Assembly: GCA_031283895.1 (NCBI GenBank)
Contig: JAITAV010000011.1
Coordinates: 1-61,639 of the forward strand
Source: Puniceicoccales bacterium
GTDB taxonomy: Bacteria; Verrucomicrobiota; Verrucomicrobiia; Opitutales; UBA9783
Reading direction: 5' to 3'
DNA: 61,639 nt
Below, piece after piece: positions 8,067 to 14,676 of the stretch; the stretch's first letter is position 1, and every line of letters begins with the position of its first letter. Below the pieces are notes generated by a model, which saw only the letters and a list, made by a program, of their open reading frames with translations, searched no databases and was not told the origin of the DNA. Both the position numbers and the translations under genes were made by a program.

Positions 8067-8220
8067 ACGAACAAATGCTTAAGCAAGTTTTAGTGGTTTA
8101 AGTACAAAAGCTTTATGGTAGATTTTTTTAAATTAGTGCAAAATTTCATTGATTCATTTGTATATTGATTGATTTTGAAGTAGCTTTTTTTAAATTATAG
8201 GCAATGATTTTTAGGAATGT

Positions 8221-8856
8221 ATGGAAGTTGCTTTGATTGCCAAAAATTCGCTTTATTTTTTACTTCTATTTATTAGCTTAACTATACACGAATGGGCTCA
8301 CGCGTGGGTAGCCGATAAATTGGGAGATCCCAATCCACGCGCAGCAGGACGTGTTTCTTTAAATCCGTTAGTTCATGTAGATCTTATGGGGACGATTGTC
8401 TTTCCTATCGTTTGCATTGTACTGTCTACGGGGTTTTTATTTGGTTGGGGAAAACCTGTTGTAATAGATACGCATTATTTCAAAAAGCCCGATTTGGGAG
8501 AATTGTTAGCCGGTAGTGCCGGAATTTTTGGCAATCTGATCCTATGCTTAATGTGCAGTTTTGTTTTGGCCTTTATCCCTCCTCTACGTTCTCTCGCATA
8601 CGCGATGCTGACTTTAAATGCTTTCCTGATCACGTTTAATTGCCTACCGTTGCCTTCATTGGATGGATTTTGCGTCTGCAAATACTTTTTTAAATTTTCC
8701 GAAAAATGGATTCGCTTCGCAGAATGTTGGGGATTTATCATCTTATTAATTCTCATAAACATTCCAATCGTTCGACACTATTTCAGTTGTATGGTACAAG
8801 GTATTTTTGCATTTTTTGTGCAGTTAAGTTTAAAATTGCAGCTGCTGGTAAGTTAA
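8221..8856 (+). CDS. site-2 protease family (M50) intramembrane metalloprotease
   Basis: 211 residues with several transmembrane segments. HEWAH (residues 23-27) is the HExxH zinc motif inside the first helix, and LPLPSLDG (142-149) is the second family motif carrying the Asp ligand. The size and PDZ-less layout match the YwhC/Rip-like small site-2 proteases, which cleave membrane-embedded regulators or leftover signal peptides. The start is supported by TTAGGA 6-7 nt upstream. Its stop overlaps the ATG of the next gene (TAATG), so the two are translationally coupled. Confidence 0.9.
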   Translation: MEVALIAKNSLYFLLLFISLTIHEWAHAWVADKLGDPNPRAAGRVSLNPLVHVDLMGTIVFPIVCIVLSTGFLFGWGKPVVIDTHYFKKPDLGELLAGSAGIFGNLILCLMCSFVLAFIPPLRSLAYAMLTLNAFLITFNCLPLPSLDGFCVCKYFFKFSEKWIRFAECWGFIILLILINIPIVRHYFSCMVQGIFAFFVQLSLKLQLLVS

Positions 8857-9182
8857 TGTTAAAATCGCTATTCAGAGTGCTGATAGGAGGGTGTCTGGTG
8901 TCTAATCTTTATGGAATAAATGTAGATTTTTCACGTCAAATCCAACAAAAGCATTGGATACCTCCGAAAAAAATTAGCGGTTGTTTAAAAAGCATTCGTA
9001 TAGCTGCTGACCGTCTGAAAAGTTTGCCCTCTCGAAAGCTTTTGAATCGATTTCAGGGACGTTATTCGTTTAAAAAGGATAACACTTACACGCTATTTCA
9101 GATTACTGACAGAAAAATGCGAGTGATATCTTCTCAAAAAAATGAAAAACCTCAAAATACCTACAATATTTTAAAAAAATGA
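8856..9182 (+). CDS. small exported basic protein, unknown function
   Basis: 108 residues from an ATG at 8856 that overlaps the stop codon of the site-2 protease (TAATG). The N-terminus MLKSLFRVLIGGCLVSNLYG looks like a Sec signal peptide, possibly cleaved after the Tyr-Gly region. The remainder is rich in Lys, Arg, Ser and Gln, with no recognised domain. Tight coupling to an intramembrane protease suggests a functional link, for example as substrate or partner, but that is inference. A longer in-frame start at 8706 exists inside the protease gene and is unlikely. Confidence 0.55.
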   Translation: MLKSLFRVLIGGCLVSNLYGINVDFSRQIQQKHWIPPKKISGCLKSIRIAADRLKSLPSRKLLNRFQGRYSFKKDNTYTLFQITDRKMRVISSQKNEKPQNTYNILKK

Positions 9183-9496
9183 GTAAACGGTTTTACTTTG
9201 TTAACGTTTGAGGTATCATACACACGTAAATTATTAAGTTTTGAACCGGACATAGCACGTTGAATTTTACTTGATAATATCATTTAAAATGTGGCCAATA
9301 TCGACCATTTTAATGTTTATATGTAACCCAGTGGACAAATTAAAACTATCAGTTTTGATGATCTATCAAAAGGATCCTCCATTTTAAGTAGACTTTTTAC
9401 AAAAGAAATCGAACTTGCTTGTGAATTTCATTAACTGGCGCAATCTCTCCAAAACATTTTTCCACTTTTTTAATACCCTTTATTGAATTGCAACTC
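9183..9496. other. intergenic region, nothing recognised
   Basis: 314 bp of AT-rich sequence between converging genes. No ORF, tRNA or clear terminator was found. A short phrase AATGTGGCCAAT also occurs near 14513 in another intergenic region; too short to mean much alone. Confidence 0.4.
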
Positions 9497-9949
9497 CTAA
9501 AATCTGTTTCTGCCGCTCAAATTCGCGTTTTCATAATGATGCAGCCGGTAATTATCCTTACCTTCAATCCAATCAATTGAAATGATGTCCAGGCGAAAAG
9601 TTTTTACGTAAGGCGTTTTATTGAGGTACAATTTAATGCCACGCTTTAGGATTTGTTTCTTGCGTTGATTGACGCTGTCGTACCCGGAACACAGTTGATT
9701 TTCTTGCCTTGTGCGCACCTCAACAAAAACGATGCATTCTCTATCTTTTGCAACCATATCAATCTCGTATCGTCCACTACGCCAGTTGCATTCTAAAATT
9801 TTGTAACCCTTCTTTTTGAGATACCGACAGGCTAAATCTTCTCCTTGAATACCCTTTTGCCAAGAAGGATTTCTGTTAGAAATCTTTTTAAATTTGCCGA
9901 TAAATCTTTGAAAAAAAGTACACGAACGCGCTATAAACCGAAAATTCAA
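9497..9949 (-). CDS. YraN/UPF0102 family endonuclease-like protein
   Basis: 150 residues. GIQGEDLACRYLKKKGYKIL, NWRSGRYEIDMVAKD and VFVEVRTR are the conserved blocks of UPF0102 (YraN) proteins, which have a restriction-endonuclease-like (PD-(D/E)xK) fold resembling Holliday junction resolvases. Candidate active-site residues are the Glu of GED, the Asp of EIDMV and the Glu of VEVR. The in vivo role is poorly defined. It is the last gene of the trxB-pssA operon, starting 4 bp after pssA. The N-terminal ~30 residues are basic and longer than typical. Confidence 0.85.
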   Translation of the reverse strand: MNFRFIARSCTFFQRFIGKFKKISNRNPSWQKGIQGEDLACRYLKKKGYKILECNWRSGRYEIDMVAKDRECIVFVEVRTRQENQLCSGYDSVNQRKKQILKRGIKLYLNKTPYVKTFRLDIISIDWIEGKDNYRLHHYENANLSGRNRF

Positions 9950-9953
9950 AAGC

Positions 9954-10760
9954 TCAATCTTTCAAAGATTTAAAATGATGTCTTATGTGACGGACTAATC
10001 CAAAAAATACGTAACTCAAAGAAAGAATCGCGCAGGAAAATTCTTTAAAAAAATAAATCACGGCACCGATGGCCACAATACCTACAAAAGTTCGAAAACG
10101 CATTTCCGTATTCCAGTCAATGTGCTTGAAACTTGGATAATGAATATTGCTTACCATGAGCCACGCAATAAGTAACATAAGTCCGGGTAATAACAAAGCC
10201 CATGATTTTAAATCAAATCGGTTGATAACCAACACTAAAGATGCAATAACACCTGCCGCAGCTGGAATCGGTAAGCCAATAAAACAATAGGAGCGCTTAG
10301 GTGACAATTGCTTGTTTTCTATTAATAAAGGGTGCGTGATAACGTTAAATCGGGCAAGTCGAACGGCGCCGCACAGTAGGTAAATAAATCCAATGATCCA
10401 ACCAATTTTTCTAAAAAAAGGATAATTATGGGTAGGCGATAGAATGAGGAAAAACACCATCATTGCTGGCGCAACACCAAAAGAAATGACATCCGCAATG
10501 GAGTCAAATTCTTTTCCAAATAAGGATTCCTTCCCACCCAATCGAGCAACGCGCCCGTCCAGCCCATCGCATACAAGTGACCCAAAAATACACCAAACGG
10601 CTTGATTATAATAGTGTGAAGATGAATCTCCTTCGCAATATTTTGCTTGAATGCAACGAATAATGCACAAAAAACCAAAAAACAAATTACCTGCCGTCAA
10701 CAAATTAGGGAGCAGATAAATTTTGGATAAAGGTGTTCGCGACAAATCAGTCTTTCCCAT
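9954..10760 (-). CDS. pssA: CDP-diacylglycerol-serine O-phosphatidyltransferase
   Basis: 268 residues. The CDP-alcohol phosphatidyltransferase signature D-G-x2-A-R-x8-G-x3-D-x3-D is complete at residues 68-90 (Asp68, Gly69, Ala72, Arg73, Gly82, Asp86, Asp90). About eight hydrophobic segments fit the integral-membrane fold. It makes phosphatidylserine from CDP-diacylglycerol and serine, the precursor of phosphatidylethanolamine. The N-terminal SKIYLLPNLLTAGNLFFGF supports the serine type over phosphatidylglycerophosphate synthase. It is flanked by a RelE-like gene 4 bp upstream and yraN 4 bp downstream in one operon. Confidence 0.9.
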   Translation of the reverse strand: MGKTDLSRTPLSKIYLLPNLLTAGNLFFGFLCIIRCIQAKYCEGDSSSHYYNQAVWCIFGSLVCDGLDGRVARLGGKESLFGKEFDSIADVISFGVAPAMMVFFLILSPTHNYPFFRKIGWIIGFIYLLCGAVRLARFNVITHPLLIENKQLSPKRSYCFIGLPIPAAAGVIASLVLVINRFDLKSWALLLPGLMLLIAWLMVSNIHYPSFKHIDWNTEMRFRTFVGIVAIGAVIYFFKEFSCAILSLSYVFFGLVRHIRHHFKSLKD

Positions 10761-10764
10761 AGTT

Positions 10765-11094
10765 TCACTCTTCCAAATTTTCTAAAAATTTTCCTTCGAT
10801 AACCGCTTCTTTCAAAGGTAGCTTAACTCTAAATAAGAAGTCATTCCACGTATGTTTAGGCAAAAGATAGTGAATGGTAAGCGCATCTTCTCCTGTACAC
10901 TCGAAATAGATTCGAAACTCTTTCCAGCGGATACGATAATAAGTGGTTTTATTGCGCGTAATTTTACCGAACTCCAACAACGATTCCCGTTCAAAGTTGA
11001 GTCCGCTCAAAAAATCAATGAGTTGCATTTGCATTGATTGAGCTAACTTATTTAAAACAGACGTACTTTGTTGACTGAACGTTAATTGGTACAT
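10765..11094 (-). CDS. RelE/ParE-like fold small protein, no antitoxin partner
   Basis: 109 residues. An N-terminal two-helix segment (FSQQSTSVLNKLAQSM) followed by strands reading YYRIRWKEFRIYFE and LTIHYLLPKHTW gives the helix-helix-strand pattern of RelE/ParE-type toxins. No antitoxin-like gene sits next to it: its neighbours are an McsA-like gene and pssA, with 14-bp and 4-bp gaps. It may be a domesticated RNase-like or ribosome-associated factor. The similarity is judged from pattern only, so the family call is tentative. Confidence 0.5.
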   Translation of the reverse strand: MYQLTFSQQSTSVLNKLAQSMQMQLIDFLSGLNFERESLLEFGKITRNKTTYYRIRWKEFRIYFECTGEDALTIHYLLPKHTWNDFLFRVKLPLKEAVIEGKFLENLEE

Positions 11095-11108
11095 AGGGCA
11101 GTTGTTAT

Positions 11109-11609
11109 CTACCTTTTAGAAAAAGTATGGATTTGTCTTGTTATTTTTTTTAACTGCTTTTTTACTTCGGTGGCTTGTTCAAAATATTCCATTGCTACCA
11201 AAGCATTGAGACGTTTTTTCAAAACATCTAACCTCGGTAAAAAGCTATTTTCCTGCAGATGTTTTTTAGGGATTTTTCCAAAATGCACAGGCATTTCGTA
11301 CAAACGTTTCAACACCGTATCCGTAATACCTGCAAAAAACTCGTAACACGCACCACAGCCCATGAGTTTATTTTTCACAAATAAATCTGTTGTATAGTGG
11401 CAATGAGGACACGCATGCGCTGTAACTTGGAAACTTTCGGCATTTGTAGAGAGTAAATCAATAAGCTGATAGCATGGTTTGTCCAAAAATCCTTGTTCTT
11501 CAGCATGCTGTGTGCAAAATCCCACACGCTTAATGGTATTCCCTTGAACGAGTGTTACAAGAACAACAGCGTCTTTATCGCACAAAAAACATTTTTTACC
11601 ACCTATCAT
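11109..11609 (-). CDS. McsA-like zinc-binding protein with UVR motif
   Basis: 166 residues. It has CFLC at residues 9-12, a Cys/His pair (GFCTQH), CPHC and CGAC pairs, then a C-terminal UVR motif (LDVLKKRLNALVAMEYFEQA). This order matches McsA, the adaptor of the McsB arginine kinase and ClpC in Firmicutes, and related proteins often labelled UvrB/UvrC motif-containing. Neither McsB nor ClpC is in the window, so its partner is unknown. It follows trxB with a 1-bp gap, and cysteine-rich proteins next to thioredoxin reductase suggest redox sensitivity (inference). Confidence 0.75.
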   Translation of the reverse strand: MIGGKKCFLCDKDAVVLVTLVQGNTIKRVGFCTQHAEEQGFLDKPCYQLIDLLSTNAESFQVTAHACPHCHYTTDLFVKNKLMGCGACYEFFAGITDTVLKRLYEMPVHFGKIPKKHLQENSFLPRLDVLKKRLNALVAMEYFEQATEVKKQLKKITRQIHTFSKR

Positions 11610-11610
11610 T

Positions 11611-12549
11611 TTATTGATGCGATAACCAACCTTCCGCCTCCAGAGCGGCTTGAATGCCCATACTGGCCGCTATGCAAGCTTGTCGGTACTTTCTATCCGT
11701 GCAATCGCCTGCGGCAAAAACACCCGGAAGGCTTGTTTCTACCGCTATTCTTCCTTGTTTGACGTAACCGTCGATCTCCAGATCTATGAATCCTTTAAAT
11801 ACTTCTGTATTAGGTTTCCAGCCGATGGCCAAAAAAATTCCACTACACATTAGTTTTTGAACACTTTGAGTCTCTTTGTGAAATACATTTAAGGCTTTTA
11901 AAAAACCGTGTTCATCGCATTCAAATCCCTGTGGAACGCTGTTCCACATGACCTCAATACGATTATGCGCGCAGACACGTTCGGACATAATTTTTGAAGC
12001 TCTCAAGCGATCTCGACGATGTATCAAATAGACCTTTTGGCAAATTCTACTCAGATATAAAGCTTCTTCACACGCCGAATCGCCTCCACCGATAACGCAG
12101 ACATCTTCATTGCGATAAAAAAAGCCATCGCAGGTTGCGCACACGCTTATGCCTTTACCCAACAATTTTTGTTCACCTTCCAATCCTAGAAAATTGTGAC
12201 GTGATCCCGTCGCAATGATAAGTGCTTGCGCCTGCAGTTCTTTACCGTTGGACAAAAATAGGCGATTAACATTTTCTTTGGTCCGCTCTACCTTGACAAG
12301 CTTAGCATTCTCAAAACGTGTGGCAAACTTTTCTGCTTGTTTACGCATACGATCCATTAAATCCATGCCCTGCACATTTTCTGGAAAGCCTGGAAAATTT
12401 TCAACCTCTGTGGTTTGTGAGAGCAGACCTCCGAGCATCTCCCCTTGAATCACCAGAGGATTGAGTTGTGCTCTTGCCGCGTAAATCGCAGCAGAAAGCC
12501 CTGCACAACCACTACCCACTATAACAACACGTTCGAAGCTTTTCGACAT
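11611..12549 (-). CDS. trxB: thioredoxin reductase
   Basis: 312 residues, the normal length. It has an N-terminal FAD-binding GSGCAGLSAA, the redox-active CATC (Cys137-Cys140), the NADPH-binding GGGDSACEEA, and a C-terminal GVFAAGDCTD flavin motif. It reduces thioredoxin with NADPH in the cytoplasm. It is the first gene of the operon trxB / mcsA-like / relE-like / pssA / yraN. Upstream on the minus strand a TTGACA box lies near 12588, and a GAAAGG ribosome-site-like sequence lies very close to the ATG. Confidence 0.95.
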   Translation of the reverse strand: MSKSFERVVIVGSGCAGLSAAIYAARAQLNPLVIQGEMLGGLLSQTTEVENFPGFPENVQGMDLMDRMRKQAEKFATRFENAKLVKVERTKENVNRLFLSNGKELQAQALIIATGSRHNFLGLEGEQKLLGKGISVCATCDGFFYRNEDVCVIGGGDSACEEALYLSRICQKVYLIHRRDRLRASKIMSERVCAHNRIEVMWNSVPQGFECDEHGFLKALNVFHKETQSVQKLMCSGIFLAIGWKPNTEVFKGFIDLEIDGYVKQGRIAVETSLPGVFAAGDCTDRKYRQACIAASMGIQAALEAEGWLSHQ

Positions 12550-13009
12550 GACCTTTCTTCTATATTCAAATCTTTTCTATGAATCTGTCAACGCATAACT
12601 GTTTAACATTGGAAAGAGAACATTCATACAAACATAAGTACTGATGATCGCAAAAATTGTTCATCCAATAGATCAATTTTTTCAACGAGTGTGAACAGGT
12701 TGAACAGGTATGTGAGATAATTTGTTATATCTAATGTAATTATAGAATGATTTAGCCCAGTAGAAAGGTTATCCGATTTAAAATTTCGCCCATTGAGAAA
12801 AATGTTTATGCCATCGAGACATGGAGGTAAAGATAAAGCCCATCGTATCTTTTGATTTGGGTAAATAATCGACGAAACTGCATTAAAAAATGAAGGAACA
12901 TACTACTTATGAGTTATGAGTCAAAACTTGTTCTGACTACAATTGCAATGAAAAAGCCGTAACTCCATTAACCTAACCGTTTTTCCAAAATCTTGCTCCA
13001 AGGGATTGA
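12550..13009. other. intergenic region, nothing recognised
   Basis: 460 bp between the divergent trxB operon and the hexapeptide-repeat ORF. No coding frame of note and no tRNA. A TTGACA-like -35 for trxB lies near 12583-12588 on the minus strand. Confidence 0.45.
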
Positions 13010-13055
13010 ATGCCCATTGTAGGTCCCTTATTTCATGAAAAAATACCAAATCTTC

Positions 13056-13083
13056 TTGACAAAGAACAAAAAGAGGATATAAT
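13056..13083 (+). promoter_or_regulatory. perfect-consensus sigma70 promoter
   Basis: TTGACA (13056-13061), 16-bp spacer, TATAAT (13078-13083): both hexamers match consensus exactly. The -10 overlaps the ATG at 13082, which itself has AGAGGA just upstream, so the site can be read as a promoter or as a ribosome site plus start codon. If it is a promoter, the transcript begins near 13090, inside the frame called as coding. Confidence 0.55.
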
Positions 13084-13531
13084 GTTAGACCTCAAGACAT
13101 TTAAGCATTTAGTTTCCAATGTCATTCTGGAGCTAAAGGACTCTAGTCGAAGGTTGGAACCCGTCCATGGCTTGGAACTGGATCGACGGTTGGAATGCGG
13201 TCAAAGATTGGAATCATGGCAAAGGTTAGGATCGGATCGAGGATTGGAACTCGGTCGTGATCTGGGAACGAGCCGGGAAATAGAATTTCGTCGAGGATTG
13301 AGGCCAAACTGGGGTTTAGAACCCAGTCGAAGGTTAGGACCAAGCCAGAACCTGAGTCCCGCCTGTGAATTAGGGCCAAACCAGAAATTGAAACCGGTCC
13401 GTGGACTGAAACCCGAGCAAAGGTTAACCGGTCCAGAATCGGACCCCGGTCGGAGGTTGGGAGACTTAAAAACTTTCGGATGTTCGGGTTTATTTCACGG
13501 ACTTGCCGTCGCATTGCTCTTTGGGGTGTGA
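13082..13531 (+). CDS. hexapeptide-repeat protein of unknown function
   Basis: 149 residues from the ATG at 13082 (AGAGGA immediately upstream); a longer start at 13010 is possible. After a 22-residue helical lead (MLDLKTFKHLVSNVILELKD) come about 16 hexapeptides of the type RRLEPS, RGLELG, QRLGSD, with Leu at the third position of nearly every unit. The frame ends in a short hydrophobic tail (LFHGLAVALLFGV). Its stop TGA at 13529-13531 overlaps the ATG of the prepilin-like gene. Base composition is richer in G+C than the flanks. The protein may be real, or the frame may be an accident of an 18-bp minisatellite in the leader of the pilin gene; an open minus-strand frame across the same repeats weakens the coding argument. 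Confidence 0.4.
   Translation: MLDLKTFKHLVSNVILELKDSSRRLEPVHGLELDRRLECGQRLESWQRLGSDRGLELGRDLGTSREIEFRRGLRPNWGLEPSRRLGPSQNLSPACELGPNQKLKPVRGLKPEQRLTGPESDPGRRLGDLKTFGCSGLFHGLAVALLFGV
13148..13435 (+). repeat. 18-bp degenerate tandem repeat (about 16 units)
   Basis: Units of 18 bp such as CGAAGGTTGGAACCCGTC repeat from 13148 to about 13435 with strong divergence between copies, always keeping a central RGGNTTGGAA-like core. The period is a multiple of three, so the frame stays open and yields hexapeptides. Partial units continue to about 13460. Confidence 0.85.
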
Positions 13532-14331
13532 TGCGTTCAATACGCCCCTGGGTCGCCCACACGCCTCCGTTTTCAGGTAAATATCTACAAGAACAACCAA
13601 AGTTTCCGTCCGTAAGCCAAAACGGCTTTCCCCGAAACACCAAGCTCTCTGACCATTTAATTGCAACTGGAAATCTTAAACCGAGACAGCCTAGGACATC
13701 GGGTACCCGTCGGGTGTCGAGATCTGGTCGGGCATCAGTCCACTTCCACACATCGGCATATTCATCCGCATCCGTAGGCCGTAACGGTTTTACGCTCATC
13801 GAAATCATCGTCGCCCTCTGCATTGTGGCCATCCTCTCCGCCATTGCCATTCCGGGCTTTAGAAAAGCTACGGAAGACATAAGAATGAATATTTATGTCA
13901 ATGAGGTAGTAAATCTCGTTAAATCCTTTCGTTCTTATTATCTAATTTTTAATGAATTTCCGCCCAATGCAACCAACGGCGACCTGATACCCAATGTGTT
14001 GATTCCTTTTATTCCAAGACATTATGTTACAAATAAACGAAAAGGCACAGAGTGGTACTTTAATTGTCATCCTTTAGGCAATACAAAGAATTGGTACGAT
14101 TTAGATAACACGATGACCATGACTCAGCATAATTATAATACCTGCGCAGTTGCAACGATGTTAACGTCATCTTCAGATATCAATCCGTGTCTTGAAAAAC
14201 TAAAATTGATTTTTGATGAGCGATTTTTAGTGACGGATACCACCAATTGGGTTAACTGGAGTTACGGTATGGCAAAGATCTTTTGCGTACTTCCCGAATG
14301 TCCAGGCAAGGCTGAAAATAGATATTGTTAA
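13531..14331 (+). CDS. type IV prepilin-like protein with unusually long leader
   Basis: 266 residues from an ATG at 13531 that overlaps the preceding stop (TGATG). NGFTLIEIIVALCIVAILSA (starting about residue 85) is a textbook prepilin cleavage site and hydrophobic helix: Gly-1/Phe+1 with Glu+5. The mature part has several Cys and aromatic residues and no GspG-type calcium loop. Normal prepilin leaders are 5-25 residues; here about 85 basic, Ser/Pro-rich residues precede the cleavage site with no ATG closer. A GTG near 13711, about 27 codons before the site, may be the real start. No other pilus gene is adjacent; the lone ATPase at 6837 and the T2SS are possible partners. Confidence 0.65.
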   Translation: MRSIRPWVAHTPPFSGKYLQEQPKFPSVSQNGFPRNTKLSDHLIATGNLKPRQPRTSGTRRVSRSGRASVHFHTSAYSSASVGRNGFTLIEIIVALCIVAILSAIAIPGFRKATEDIRMNIYVNEVVNLVKSFRSYYLIFNEFPPNATNGDLIPNVLIPFIPRHYVTNKRKGTEWYFNCHPLGNTKNWYDLDNTMTMTQHNYNTCAVATMLTSSSDINPCLEKLKLIFDERFLVTDTTNWVNWSYGMAKIFCVLPECPGKAENRYC

Positions 14332-14660
14332 GAGCTTCATCCCATAACCATTAAAAGTTGGATGGAATCTTAATTAATCTAAAAAACATTACCCGAATAA
14401 AAATCCAATGAAGTATGCTCGTTGTTTAAAGTATTTTGAATATTCATTCTTTTATCCTAGCAAAACGTAGCGGCACCGTATAAAAATTGATGATTGTAAG
14501 TAAGTCTTAACAATGTGGCCAATTTTTACAATTTGCAAAGTTAACTGCAAGTAACTGCGAGTAAGTTTGCAGAGTACCAAAACACGCTAATGCAGAAAAT
14601 GGCTTTAGGCCTGACTACTATTTATGCATCTAAAAGGTTGCTATCCTAAATCTAAAGATA
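14332..14660. other. intergenic region upstream of alaS
   Basis: About 330 bp, AT-rich. It carries short direct echoes (AACTGCAAGTAACTGCGAGTAAGT near 14540-14565) and, at its right end, a candidate alaS promoter: TTGCTA (14638-14643), 17-bp spacer, TAACTG (14661-14666). No gene is seen. Confidence 0.4.
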
Positions 14661-14676
14661 TAACTGTAAAATGCAT

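Noticed and set aside
13148-13435. CRISPR array
   Set aside because: Units are contiguous, 18 bp, degenerate and without unique spacers, so this is a minisatellite. No cas genes or other spacer-repeat structure are seen in the window.
13143-13880. 245-codon minus-strand frame across the 18-bp repeats
   Set aside because: A repeat with a period divisible by three keeps all frames open; the frame also runs antisense through the well-supported prepilin helix, so it is a shadow.
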